From an uncultured Flavonifractor sp. (lineage in GTDB: Bacteria; Bacillota; Clostridia; Oscillospirales; Oscillospiraceae), in contig CAJUDT010000001.1 of assembly GCA_910585415.1 (NCBI GenBank), positions 1-64,000 on the forward strand: 64,000 bases of DNA, in the 5' to 3' direction. A model generated the notes under the pieces. The model did no database searches and had not been told where the DNA came from. It saw only the letters and a program-made list of their open reading frames with translations. Position 1 is the stretch's first letter; each line of letters opens with the position of its first letter. Below are positions 16,719 through 24,942 of this stretch, in pieces. A program made the position numbers and the translations under genes.

Positions 16719-16936
16719 CGTTAAAATTGAATGTTCTACAGGCCGGGCTTGCAAAATATGGCCGCAGCGCGCTGGGGCTGCCGCCCGTGGAGACGGCGTA
16801 CCTTAGCTATTATAATACGAAATCAGCGGTCCTGTAAACTGCCGATTTGCTTTTTTCCCAATTTGCCTGATTTGCCGGTATCGAACGAGCCGGTATCAGA
16901 ATAAGATATCTCAAGAAGGTTGGAGGTCACTGTGAT

Positions 16937-18013
16937 ATGAAAACGTACAAAGTCGGCGTCATCGGCGGGACCGGTATGGTCGGTCAGCGCTTCATCTCCC
17001 TGATGGAGCGGCACCCCTGGTTCCAGCTCACCGCCATTGCCGCCAGTCCACGCTCGGCTGGAAAGACCTATGAGGAAGCCGTAGGCGCCCGCTGGGCTAT
17101 GGACACCCCCATTCCGGCCCAGGCCAAGACGATGGTCGTCCTGGACGCCCAGGCCGACGCCGCCAAGGTGGCAGAGCAGGTGGACTTTGTGTTCTCCGCC
17201 GTGGATATGAAGAAGGAGGAAATCCGCGCCCTGGAGGAAGCGTACGCCCAGCTTGAGTGCCCGGTCGTCTCCAACAACTCCGCCCACCGCTGGACCCCCG
17301 ACGTGCCCATGGTGGTGCCTGAAATCAACCCTGAGCACATTCAGGTCATCGAAGCCCAGCGCAAGCGCCTGGGCACCAAGCGGGGCTTTATCGCGGTCAA
17401 GTCCAACTGCTCCCTTCAGAGCTATGTCCCCGCCCTGCATCCCCTGCGCTCCTTCGGTCTGGAGCGGGTGTTGGTGTGTACCTATCAGGCCATCTCCGGG
17501 GCGGGCAAGACCTTTGACACCTGGCCCGAGATGCTGGATAACGTGATTCCCTACATCGGCGGCGAGGAGGAAAAGTCCGAGCAGGAGCCTCTGAAGCTCT
17601 GGGGCAAGGTGGAGAACGGCGTGATTGTCAACGCCAGCGGCCCCGCCTTTACCGCCCAGTGCCTGCGGGTACCGGTTTCCAACGGCCATATGGCCGCCGT
17701 CTTTGCCGACTTTGCCAACAAGCCCGCCGAGGATGAGATCAAAGCCCTCTGGGCAGGCTTCAAGGGCCGCGCTCAGGAGCTCGCCTTGCCCAGCGCGCCC
17801 AAGCAGTTCCTGCACTATTTTGATGAGCCCGACCGCCCCCAGACCCGGCTGGACCGGATGCTGGAGGGAGGTATGGCTGTTTCCATCGGCCGGCTGCGCC
17901 CGGATACTCAGTACGATTATAAATTTGTCTGTCTGTCCCATAACACCCTGCGCGGCGCGGCGGGCGGAGCCGTCCTGCTGGCCGAGCTGCTGTGCGCGGA
18001 GGGGTATATTTAA
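16937..18013 (+). CDS. asd: Aspartate-semialdehyde dehydrogenase
   Basis: It reduces aspartyl phosphate to aspartate semialdehyde, the branch point for lysine/diaminopimelate and threonine. The 358 residues match the archaeal/fungal-type ASADH. The NADP loop is VGVIGGTGMVGQRF at residues 6-19, the catalytic Cys lies in KSNCSLQ near 157, and QAISGAGKTF is near 180. The usual NCST motif reads NCSL here. GGAGG precedes the ATG. It is the first gene of the lysine operon, and thrC at 60.5 kb uses the same branch. Confidence 0.95.
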   Translation: MKTYKVGVIGGTGMVGQRFISLMERHPWFQLTAIAASPRSAGKTYEEAVGARWAMDTPIPAQAKTMVVLDAQADAAKVAEQVDFVFSAVDMKKEEIRALEEAYAQLECPVVSNNSAHRWTPDVPMVVPEINPEHIQVIEAQRKRLGTKRGFIAVKSNCSLQSYVPALHPLRSFGLERVLVCTYQAISGAGKTFDTWPEMLDNVIPYIGGEEEKSEQEPLKLWGKVENGVIVNASGPAFTAQCLRVPVSNGHMAAVFADFANKPAEDEIKALWAGFKGRAQELALPSAPKQFLHYFDEPDRPQTRLDRMLEGGMAVSIGRLRPDTQYDYKFVCLSHNTLRGAAGGAVLLAELLCAEGYI

Positions 18014-18087
18014 CGCCTGCATCCACGGGTATGCCGCCCTGAGCGTTCCGGTGCTGGGTCCAGGCGCTCCAAGGAGGTATCCCCCAT

Positions 18088-18987
18088 ATGAGAGAGCCCG
18101 TTTTTACCGGCGTGTGCAGCGCCATCGTCACCCCCTTTCTGGACAGCGGAGGAGTCCATTACGACCGCTTCGGCCAGCTGATTGACCAGCAGATTGCCCG
18201 CGGTGTGGACGCCATCTGCGTCTGCGGCACCACCGGCGAGAGCGCTACCCTGTCCATCCGGGAGCACATCGCCGTCGTGGAATACTGCGTCAGGCGGGTC
18301 AACCGCCGGGTGAAGGTCATTGCCGGGGCGGGGAGCAACGACACCTCCGCCGCGGTGTACCTGTCCCAGCACGCCCAGGATTCCGGCGCAGATGCTCTGC
18401 TGCATGTGACGCCCTATTACAATAAGGCCTCCCAGGCCGGGCTTATCAAGCACTATGAGCACATTGCCCAGCGGGTGGAGCTGCCCATGATTCTCTACAA
18501 CGTGCCCTCCCGCACGGGGGTGTCCTTTGCGGCGGAAACCTATCAGGTCCTTTCCCAGCTCCCGCAAATCAACGGCGTCAAGGAGGCCAGCGGCAATCTC
18601 TCCCTGCTGGCCCACACCCGCGCCCTCTGCGGCGAGGATTTTTACATCTGGTCGGGCAACGACGATCAGGTGGTCCCCATTATGAGCCTGGGGGCCAAGG
18701 GGGTTATTTCGGTGGCCGCGAACCTCATTCCGGAGGTGATGGCCCGGATGTCCCACCTGTGCCTTGAGGGAAATTTCCGGGAGGCTCAGGCCCTTCAGCT
18801 GGCGTACATGGACCTGATTGACGCCCTGTTTTTGGAGGTAAACCCCATCCCTATCAAGGCCGCGCTGAATCTGGCCGGATACGATGTGGGCTCCCTGCGC
18901 CTGCCCCTATGCGATATGTCCAGCGGCAATCTGGAGCGCCTGCGCCGGGCCATGGTCAAGGCGGGCCTGCTGCAAAAAAGCGCGTAA
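18088..18987 (+). CDS. dapA: 4-hydroxy-tetrahydrodipicolinate synthase
   Basis: It condenses pyruvate with aspartate semialdehyde in the diaminopimelate pathway. The 299-residue TIM barrel shows CGTTGESATLS (residues 46-56), the catalytic Tyr in YYNKAS and in YNVPSRTG near 136, and the Schiff-base Lys in INGVKEASG near 164. AAGGAGG precedes the ATG. It is 74 bp after asd. Besides cell wall, the pathway feeds dipicolinate synthesis in spore formers. Confidence 0.96.
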   Translation: MREPVFTGVCSAIVTPFLDSGGVHYDRFGQLIDQQIARGVDAICVCGTTGESATLSIREHIAVVEYCVRRVNRRVKVIAGAGSNDTSAAVYLSQHAQDSGADALLHVTPYYNKASQAGLIKHYEHIAQRVELPMILYNVPSRTGVSFAAETYQVLSQLPQINGVKEASGNLSLLAHTRALCGEDFYIWSGNDDQVVPIMSLGAKGVISVAANLIPEVMARMSHLCLEGNFREAQALQLAYMDLIDALFLEVNPIPIKAALNLAGYDVGSLRLPLCDMSSGNLERLRRAMVKAGLLQKSA

Positions 18988-19012
18988 TCCTTTTGAGCTG
19001 TATTGTCAACCT

Positions 19013-19044
19013 GCGGGGCGGCCCTGTCACGAGGGCCGCCCCGC
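19013..19044 (+). terminator. Intercistronic hairpin between dapA and dapB
   Basis: A perfect 13-bp GC-rich inverted repeat (19013-19025 with 19032-19044, 6-nt loop) is followed by a T-rich but broken stretch (ATTTTGATTTG). It may reduce read-through or protect the upstream mRNA. Confidence 0.55.
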
Positions 19045-19071
19045 CTGATTTTGATTTGAAAGGAGACCGTC

Positions 19072-19854
19072 ATGCTCAAGCTGCTGATTTCCGGCTGCAA
19101 CGGCCGGATGGGCCGGGCGGTGGATGAGGTCTGTGCCTCGGAACCCGAAATCACCATCACCGGAGGCATTGACCTGCTGGGACCGGGCGAGCGGGAGTTT
19201 CCCGTCGTCTCATCCCCCGCCGGGTTCCGGGGGGAGGCCGATGTATTGGTGGACTTCTCCTCGCCCGCCGCCCTGGAGGGTCTGTTGGAATGGGGACAGA
19301 CCCGGCGCGTTCCTCTGGTTTTGTGTACTACGGGGTACCGCCCGGTACAGCAGGAGGCCATTGCGCAGACGGCCCGGCGCATTCCCATCTTCCGCTCGGC
19401 CAACATGTCCCTGGGGGTCAATGTGCTCCTGGACCTGGTGCGGCGGGCGGCGGCGGTGCTGGGCGGGAATTTTGACATAGAAATCGTGGAGCGCCACCAC
19501 AACAAAAAGCTGGACGCCCCCAGCGGCACCGCCCTCATGCTGGCCGGGGCGGCGGCGGAGGCCCTCCCCTGCCCACCGTCCTATGTCTATGAGCGCCAGA
19601 GCACTCGAAAAAGCCGGGACCGGCGGGAAATCGGCATTTCCTCCGTCCGGGGCGGCGGTATTGTGGGGGACCATGAGGTCCTCTTTGCCGGACGGAACGA
19701 GGTCATTGAGCTCCGCCATTCCGCCCTGAGCCGGGAGGTCTTTGCCTCCGGCGCGGTGCAGGCGGCCCGGTTTTTGACGGGCGTCTCGGAGCCGGGCCTT
19801 TACACAATGTCCGATTTGGTGGAGTGGTTAGGCGGGCCGCGCGCATCGGTTTGA
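19072..19854 (+). CDS. dapB: 4-hydroxy-tetrahydrodipicolinate reductase
   Basis: It reduces the DapA product to tetrahydrodipicolinate with NAD(P)H. The 260 residues open with the nucleotide loop LLISGCNGRMGRAV, and the catalytic block ERHHNKKLDAPSGTAL lies near residues 141-156 (His-His and Lys). The C-terminal GGGIVGDHEV substrate region is intact. AAAGGAGA precedes the ATG. It is the last gene of asd-dapA-dapB and ends just before a strong intrinsic terminator. Confidence 0.96.
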   Translation: MLKLLISGCNGRMGRAVDEVCASEPEITITGGIDLLGPGEREFPVVSSPAGFRGEADVLVDFSSPAALEGLLEWGQTRRVPLVLCTTGYRPVQQEAIAQTARRIPIFRSANMSLGVNVLLDLVRRAAAVLGGNFDIEIVERHHNKKLDAPSGTALMLAGAAAEALPCPPSYVYERQSTRKSRDRREIGISSVRGGGIVGDHEVLFAGRNEVIELRHSALSREVFASGAVQAARFLTGVSEPGLYTMSDLVEWLGGPRASV

Positions 19855-19871
19855 GCGCCTGTGGGTACCGG

Positions 19872-19903
19872 CGGGACCTGGAGCTGTTCCAGGTCCCGTT
19901 TTT
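19872..19903 (+). terminator. Intrinsic terminator of the lysine operon
   Basis: An 11-bp stem (19872-19882 with 19888-19898, 5-nt loop) is followed at once by five T residues, a classic rho-independent terminator. Confidence 0.85.
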
Positions 19904-19950
19904 CTGTGCCCAAATGCGCAGGTCAGCGCCCCCTCCCGCCCTCTTGGTCC

Positions 19951-19986
19951 AAAGCCCTTGCAAAGCTCCGGCAAAGGGCCTACACT
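19951..19986 (+). promoter_or_regulatory. Promoter and triple 11-bp repeat upstream of LytTR gene
   Basis: TTGCAA (19958-19963) and TACACT (19981-19986) are separated by 17 bp. AAAG recurs at 19951, 19962 and 19973, exactly 11 bp apart, across the -35 and spacer. LytTR regulators are known to bind phased imperfect direct repeats, so this is a candidate autoregulatory operator. Confidence 0.5.
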
Positions 19987-20010
19987 GGAGCCACAAGGAG
20001 GCGATGTCCT

Positions 20011-20460
20011 ATGAATGTGAAAATCACCCTGCAAGAGGATCCGGAGCACCCTGGAATTGAGGTAATCCTCCGCTGTCCCTCGGCCGCAGAGCCGGAGGTT
20101 CTGCGTATCCTCTCCGCCCTGCGCCCCCTGGAGGAACGGAGGCTCACCGGCATCCGGGAGGGCCAGACCTTTCCCCTGGCCCCCAGACAGGTGCTCTATG
20201 CCGAGTCGGTGGACCACCGGACTTTCCTCTATGGTCAGGACCAGGTATACGAAAGTCCCCTGCGGCTCTATGAGCTGGAAGAACGCTTTGCCGGAGAGGG
20301 GTTTGTCCGGGCGTCCAAAGCGGTGGTCATCAATCTGGACCGTCTGCGCTCCCTGCGGCCCGACTTCGGCGGGCGGCTCATTCTCACCATGGACAACGGA
20401 GAAAAGCTCTTCGCCTCCCGGCAGTACGCCGGGTACGTAAAGAAACGCTTGGGCATTTAG
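20011..20460 (+). CDS. LytTR DNA-binding domain regulator
   Basis: The 149-residue protein has a short N-terminal region and a C-terminal LytTR domain. Typical features are VLYAESVDHRTFLY, the SPLRLYELEERF helix, FVRASKAVVINLDRL and the ending LFASRQYAGYVKKRLG. There is no receiver domain, so it is a stand-alone regulator like those paired with DUF3021 proteins. AAGGAGG precedes ATG 20011. The downstream partner starts 12 bp after it. In similar pairs the membrane protein modulates the regulator and a transporter or itself is the target. The target here is unknown. Confidence 0.9.
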   Translation: MNVKITLQEDPEHPGIEVILRCPSAAEPEVLRILSALRPLEERRLTGIREGQTFPLAPRQVLYAESVDHRTFLYGQDQVYESPLRLYELEERFAGEGFVRASKAVVINLDRLRSLRPDFGGRLILTMDNGEKLFASRQYAGYVKKRLGI

Positions 20461-20472
20461 GAGGTATGGAAT

Positions 20473-20919
20473 ATGAAACAATTTTTGCGTGCCGCACTGG
20501 AGTGGAAAACCAGCTGTTGTCTTTTGTTTACCGGGGCGATGTTCCTTTATATGGTCTTTCTGTGGCTTTTTAACACTCCGCCGGAGCTGATGACTATGGC
20601 TTCCCTGCTGTTGGCGTCCGTGCTGGCCAGCTTCATCCAGTTTCTGGCCTTTACAGAGTATATCATTAAGCGGATGCGCTACAGCCTGCGGCTGGTGCTG
20701 TTCGTGGTCCTGTTTCTCCCGGCCCTGACCGCCTGCGCCGTGCTGTACCAGTGGTTCCCCACCAACAGGCCGGGGTCGTGGCTCATCTTCCTGGGTATTT
20801 TCCTGGCCTTTTTCCTGGTGTTTACAGCGGGCTTTGAGCTGTACTACCACATTGCGGGGCAAAAGTACGACGGCATCCTGGGCCAGTACAAAAAACAGCG
20901 GGAAGAACAGAACCAATGA
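20473..20919 (+). CDS. DUF3021 family membrane protein
   Basis: This 148-residue protein has four predicted transmembrane helices (about residues 16-34, 40-60, 71-92 and 99-125) and a charged C-terminal tail (GQYKKQREEQNQ), the layout of DUF3021. AGGAGG precedes the ATG. It is cotranscribed with the LytTR gene, the usual partner of this family, and probably controls regulator activity at the membrane. No ABC transporter follows, unlike some relatives. Confidence 0.88.
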   Translation: MKQFLRAALEWKTSCCLLFTGAMFLYMVFLWLFNTPPELMTMASLLLASVLASFIQFLAFTEYIIKRMRYSLRLVLFVVLFLPALTACAVLYQWFPTNRPGSWLIFLGIFLAFFLVFTAGFELYYHIAGQKYDGILGQYKKQREEQNQ

Positions 20920-20933
20920 AATCCAGAAAATTG

Positions 20934-20981
20934 AAATCCCGGAAGCGGACGTCCCCTATGGACTGCCCGCTTCCGGGATTT
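20934..20981. terminator. Bidirectional terminator
   Basis: A perfect 15-bp stem (20934-20948 with 20967-20981) separates the convergent DUF3021 gene and the minus-strand GNAT gene. T-rich ends occur on both sides. Confidence 0.7.
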
Positions 20982-20983
20982 TG

Positions 20984-21490
20984 CTACAGCTTTCGCTCAA
21001 AGCCATATTCCTGCATAATCAAGGAGCCGTCAATCTCCAGCTTATAGATTCCCTCCACCCGCCGGAACCCGCATTTCTTATAGAGTCCAATGGCGGGCGC
21101 ATTGAAATCGGCCACCAGCAGGCGCAGGTACCGGGCCCCCTGTTCGCGGGCCAGCTTGGCCGCCTGTTCCAGGGCGGCGGCGCCCAGACCCTCTCCCCGG
21201 CGGTCCACGCGGACCGCCAACCGTTCCAGACAGCAGGCGGGTTCATCCGGCTCCGCCCAGCCCATGCCGCTCCCCTCCAACGTCCAGGGACACAGGGCGA
21301 AGGCCCCCAGAAGCTCCGGCCCCTGGGTCAGCACATACAGCCGCTTTTGACGGATATCCTCAGGAAAGGCGACGGCGGGATAGATATCGTCCCAAATCGC
21401 TATTCCCTCCCGCTCCATCTGGGCGTTGACCGCCTGAAACAGCGCCTCAATCTGCGGCAGGCGGTCCATTTGGGCTGTGTTCAGCTCCAT
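20984..21490 (-). CDS. GNAT family N-acetyltransferase
   Basis: The 168-residue protein has the GNAT fold: LERLAVRVDRRGEGLGAAAL gives the acetyl-CoA pyrophosphate loop (R-x-x-G-x-G, near 94-99), then a helix and VADFNAPAIGLYKKCGFRRV near 125-145. The substrate cannot be predicted. It starts 2 bp after the AI-2E gene stop, so the two are translationally linked. Confidence 0.85.
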   Translation of the reverse strand: MELNTAQMDRLPQIEALFQAVNAQMEREGIAIWDDIYPAVAFPEDIRQKRLYVLTQGPELLGAFALCPWTLEGSGMGWAEPDEPACCLERLAVRVDRRGEGLGAAALEQAAKLAREQGARYLRLLVADFNAPAIGLYKKCGFRRVEGIYKLEIDGSLIMQEYGFERKL

Positions 21491-21491
21491 A

Positions 21492-22670
21492 CTACGGTTC
21501 TCCCTGGCCGGAAGCGGGAGTAACGGGGGCGCCGTTTCCGTTCAGGCCCTTAGCGGCCAGACGCTTATTGACCCATTGGCGCATCAGGTCATAGAGCACC
21601 GCGAAGGTGGGCACGCCCAGAATCATTCCAGGGAAGCCGAACAGACCGCCGCCCACAATGATGGAAACCAGCACCCAAATGGCCGACAAGCCGGTGCTGT
21701 CCCCCAGAATTTTGGGCCCCAGGATGTTGCCGTCGAACTGCTGAAGGGCCACCACCATAACCAAAAAACGCAGCGCCGCCAGAGGGTCCACCAGGACCAG
21801 AATCATCAAGCAGGGCACCGCGCCAATGATGGGCCCAAAGAAGGGGATAACATTGGTCACCCCAATGACCACGCTCATAAGCATGGAATACGGAATACGG
21901 AAAATCACGCACAGGATGAAGCAGAGCACCCCAATGATGGCCGAGTCGATAATTTTTCCGTTGATGAAGCCCACAAAGACCTGATTGGCGTGGCTGAGGA
22001 CCTCTAGGAATTTATCCGCCCGCCGCTTGGGGAACAGGGCGTAGAGCATCTTTTTCAGCTGGGGCACCAGCCGGGCCTTTCCGGCCAGCATATAGATGGA
22101 GGCAATCAGGGCGGTGACGCCGGTGACCACGCCGCTGCCGATGGCTACACCGGCCTCCAGCAGGCGGGGCAGGGACTGGGTCAGCAGCTCCATGAGGCCC
22201 TTTGTGAAATCCTGCAAGTAGCCGATGAGCTCTTCAAACCCCTCGCCCTCCAGGTGGAAATATTCCTCAATGCGCCATACAAACTGATTCAGCTGGCGGG
22301 TGTAAGTGTCGATATTCCCCGCCAAATCCACTACGCCCTGCGCCACCTGGGGCAGCACCATGTTCAGCAGGATTACAATGACCGCCAGGGCAATCAGGTA
22401 GACCGTCACAATGGACAGCACCCACTTGAAGCGCACATCCTTATAAACCTTCCGCGCAAAGAAGCACACCGGTGTATTGAGCAGATATGCAATACAGAAG
22501 CCCGCGATAAAGGGTGAAATGACCCCCAAAAACATCTTCACCCGGCCGCTGATCACCCCAAAATTGGTCAGGCCCACATAGAACAGAATCGCCAGCAGCA
22601 CCACCAGCAATGTGGACAGCGCGTGTCCGTCCAAGATGTACCATTTCTTTTTCTCGTCCCGGTCTGGCAT
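21492..22670 (-). CDS. AI-2E family transporter
   Basis: The 392-residue membrane protein has about eight hydrophobic helices and the PF01594 signature near the C-terminus: GVTNVIPFFGPIIGAVPC and GPKILGDSTGLSAIWVL followed by GFPGMILGVP. Members export small molecules or act as ion antiporters; the AI-2 name is historical. I chose ATG 22670 with GGAGG 8 nt upstream. A TTG at 22676 is too close to that site. It is flanked by GNAT genes in the same direction. Confidence 0.9.
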   Translation of the reverse strand: MPDRDEKKKWYILDGHALSTLLVVLLAILFYVGLTNFGVISGRVKMFLGVISPFIAGFCIAYLLNTPVCFFARKVYKDVRFKWVLSIVTVYLIALAVIVILLNMVLPQVAQGVVDLAGNIDTYTRQLNQFVWRIEEYFHLEGEGFEELIGYLQDFTKGLMELLTQSLPRLLEAGVAIGSGVVTGVTALIASIYMLAGKARLVPQLKKMLYALFPKRRADKFLEVLSHANQVFVGFINGKIIDSAIIGVLCFILCVIFRIPYSMLMSVVIGVTNVIPFFGPIIGAVPCLMILVLVDPLAALRFLVMVVALQQFDGNILGPKILGDSTGLSAIWVLVSIIVGGGLFGFPGMILGVPTFAVLYDLMRQWVNKRLAAKGLNGNGAPVTPASGQGEP

Positions 22671-22730
22671 AGCCAAGGCCTCCTTCTATCATTTTCTGTC
22701 TATTCCGCCGCTCCCCGCGGCTGGAGAGGG

Positions 22731-23246
22731 TCACTCGGTCAGCTCAATCCAATACCGCTGTTCCCAATGGCCTTCCTCGTCCATCACCTCATTTTCCAAA
22801 ACACCGCCGTTTTTCACAATCGTCCGGGCCGAGGCGGGGTTGTCCTGATCGCACACCATCAATACACGCTCCAGGCCCAGTTCTACGCACTTCTCCAGCG
22901 CCAGAGCAATCATCCGTGTGGCGAACCCCTTCCCACGCTCGGAGGGGCGGATACCATCCCCGATGTGCCCGCCGTGGAGCAGAAGGTACTCGTTCAGCCG
23001 GTGGCGGATGTTCACCGCACCCACAAAGCGGTCCCGGTTCGTGTCCAGACAGAACCAGGTGGAGTCCGGCACCAGCTCAGGATGCCCCTCCCCCACCTCC
23101 AGGCTGGGCTGATAGACTGCAAATTCGTGGTAGTCCACCTTCTGGATAGCGAAAGGAATAATCTCCTCCCCAGAGGCCGTCCATTCGTCCATCATATCAA
23201 TCAGCTGGGGCATGTGCTGCTCATCCAGCTTCACCAGGGTCAGCAC
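22731..23246 (-). CDS. GNAT family N-acetyltransferase
   Basis: The 171-residue product from GTG 23246 begins MLTLVKLDEQHMPQLIDMM. GDGIRPSERGKGFATRMIAL holds the acetyl-CoA loop near residues 98-117, and VCDQDNPASARTIVKNGGVL follows, typical of a RimJ/RimL-like subclass. Another GTG at 23255 lies only one base from the AAAGGAG site, so I prefer 23246. A TTGTCT/TATAAT promoter lies upstream. The substrate is unknown. Confidence 0.83.
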   Translation of the reverse strand: MLTLVKLDEQHMPQLIDMMDEWTASGEEIIPFAIQKVDYHEFAVYQPSLEVGEGHPELVPDSTWFCLDTNRDRFVGAVNIRHRLNEYLLLHGGHIGDGIRPSERGKGFATRMIALALEKCVELGLERVLMVCDQDNPASARTIVKNGGVLENEVMDEEGHWEQRYWIELTE

Positions 23247-23284
23247 AGCGGTCACGCTCCTTTCATTCCTTTCTGGTTGAAACG

Positions 23285-23313
23285 ATTATATCACAGCCGC
23301 CCGTTTTAGACAA
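23285..23313 (-). promoter_or_regulatory. Promoter of the GNAT/AI-2E unit
   Basis: On the minus strand TTGTCT and TATAAT are separated by 17 bp, about 40 nt upstream of the chosen GTG. Confidence 0.6.
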
Positions 23314-23406
23314 TCCCGTTCTTCCCCCTTGAACAGGGTTGAGTTTAGCAGGACCTTCTGCAAAATCGGAAAAGACTTCTTTAATTCTTTCTGAAGTTTA
23401 TGGAAA

Positions 23407-23438
23407 GGGAGCCGCCGCTTGTCGCTGCGGCGGCTCCC
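23407..23438. repeat. Palindromic repeat, copy 1
   Basis: A 12-bp perfect stem GGGAGCCGCCGC with loop TTGTCGCT and the complementary arm. The same hairpin recurs at 23610-23640. It lies in the 400-bp gene-free interval between the GNAT promoter and tyrS. Confidence 0.75.
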
Positions 23439-23529
23439 AAACTGTTGAAGAACCGCTTCGGCCAAAGGATTCGGAGGGAAAGATAGTGTGAAAGAAAACC
23501 GTCAGGGTTTTCTTTCGCGTCGGTATCAC

Positions 23530-23566
23530 AAAATTTCGGAACTTGTGTAACAAGTTTTGAAATTTT
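23530..23566. repeat. AT-rich imperfect hairpin
   Basis: Arms AAAATTTC-GGAACTTG and CAAGTTTT-GAAATTTT can pair with one mismatch around a short TGTAA loop. It lies between the two GC-rich palindromes and may be part of the same composite element. Confidence 0.55.
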
Positions 23567-23609
23567 CCTCAGCTTGGCGGGAAAGTCCGCAGGGCTTTTT
23601 CGACAAGCT

Positions 23610-23640
23610 GGGAGCCGCCGCTTGTCGCTGCGGCGGCTCC
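23610..23640. repeat. Palindromic repeat, copy 2 (downstream of tyrS)
   Basis: It is identical to the hairpin at 23407-23438 except for the last base of the stem, and lies 12 bp beyond the tyrS stop. It could act as the tyrS terminator, although no U-tract follows. Confidence 0.7.
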
Positions 23641-23652
23641 GTTGAACGTCCA

Positions 23653-24885
23653 TTATCCCAGGTTAGCCCGGTGGAACACCTTTTTGCCTTTTTTTATGGT
23701 GACGCCCTCGCCGGAGAGCTCCTCGGCGGTGAGCTTGGCGGCAATGTCGGACGCCTTCACACCGTTGACCTCCACGCCTCCCTGCTGCACCAGGCGGCGG
23801 GCCTCCGAGCGGGAGGGCGTCAGGCCGCATTTGACCATCAAATCCAGCAGGGCGATGGCCCCGCCGGTCAAATCCCCCTCAGACAGGGCGGTGGCGGGCA
23901 TGTCGCTCTTGTCGCCGCCGGTGGAGAACAGGGCCCGGGCGGCGTTCTGGGCCTTCTGGGCCTCCTCGTCTCCGTGGACCATGCGGGTGAGCTCCATCGC
24001 CAGAATTTCCTTGGCGGTGTTCAGCTGGGCCCCCTCCCACTGGTCCATTTCGTCGATCTGCTCCAGGGGCAGGAAGGTCAGCCAGCGGATGCACTTCATC
24101 ACGTCGCCGTCCCCCACGTTGCGCCAATACTGATAGAACTCGTAGGGGGAGGTCTTGTTGGGGTCCAGCCATACGGCGTTGCCGGCGGTCTTGCCCATCT
24201 TGTTGCCCTGGGAGTCGGTGAGCAGGGTAATGGTCATGCAGTGGGAGTCCTTGCCCAGCTTGCGGCGGATGAGTTCGGTGCCCCCCAGCATGTTGGACCA
24301 CTGGTCGTTTCCGCCGCACTGCATATTACAGCCCACCGTCTGGAACATGTGGTAAAAGTCATAGGACTGCATAATCATATAGTTGAACTCCAGGAAGGAC
24401 AGGCCCTTCTCCATGCGCTGCTTGTAGCACTCGGCCCGCAGCATATTGTTGACCGAGAAGCAGGCACCCACCTCCCGCAGGAGCTCCACGTAGTTCAGGT
24501 TCAGCAGCCAATCGGCGTTGTTGAGCATCATGGCCTTGCCGGGGCCCTCGCCGAAGTCGATGAATTTTTCCATCTGGCGCTTGAAGCATTCGGCGTTGTG
24601 GTCAATGTCCTCCTTGGTGAGCATTTTACGCATATCCGTGCGGCCGGAGGGGTCGCCGATCATGGTGGTCCCCCCGCCGATGAGGGCAATGGGCCGGTTG
24701 CCCGCCTGCTGGAGGCGCTTCATCAGGGTCAGGGCCACGAAATGCCCCGCCGTCAGGCTGTCCGCCGTGCAGTCGAAGCCGATATAAAAGGTGGCCTTGC
24801 CGTTGTCAATGAGGTCGCGGACCTCGTCCTCGCTGGTCACCTGGGCAATGAGGCCGCGGGCGGTCAGTTCTTCATAGAGTGTCAT
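23653..24885 (-). CDS. tyrS: Tyrosyl-tRNA synthetase
   Basis: It charges tRNA-Tyr. The 410-residue class Ic enzyme has the HIGH-equivalent SLTAGHFVAL near residues 43-52, the KMSKS-equivalent GNKMGKTAGN near 228, the tyrosine pocket YMIMQSYDF, and a C-terminal S4 RNA-binding domain (SRSEARRLVQQGGVEVNG, near 352-369). The length and QGNKMGKT fit the TyrZ/TyrS type 2 group. AAGGAGA precedes the ATG. It is transcribed after the zinc-ribbon gene from a tyrosine T-box leader. Confidence 0.96.
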   Translation of the reverse strand: MTLYEELTARGLIAQVTSEDEVRDLIDNGKATFYIGFDCTADSLTAGHFVALTLMKRLQQAGNRPIALIGGGTTMIGDPSGRTDMRKMLTKEDIDHNAECFKRQMEKFIDFGEGPGKAMMLNNADWLLNLNYVELLREVGACFSVNNMLRAECYKQRMEKGLSFLEFNYMIMQSYDFYHMFQTVGCNMQCGGNDQWSNMLGGTELIRRKLGKDSHCMTITLLTDSQGNKMGKTAGNAVWLDPNKTSPYEFYQYWRNVGDGDVMKCIRWLTFLPLEQIDEMDQWEGAQLNTAKEILAMELTRMVHGDEEAQKAQNAARALFSTGGDKSDMPATALSEGDLTGGAIALLDLMVKCGLTPSRSEARRLVQQGGVEVNGVKASDIAAKLTAEELSGEGVTIKKGKKVFHRANLG

Positions 24886-24942
24886 AACGATTCTCTCCTT
24901 ATCTTTGAAATCCTTTGATGTTGTTCGCAGTTTGCCGCCGGT

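Noticed and set aside
16719..16936. Possible lysine riboswitch in the asd leader
   Set aside because: The leader is long enough, but I could not find the conserved L-box core motifs or a terminator before the asd start, so I do not report it.
23381..23653. Minus-strand 90-codon frame across the palindromic repeats
   Set aside because: The frame is composed of repeat and terminator sequence, with no ribosome site, and it begins inside the tyrS end.
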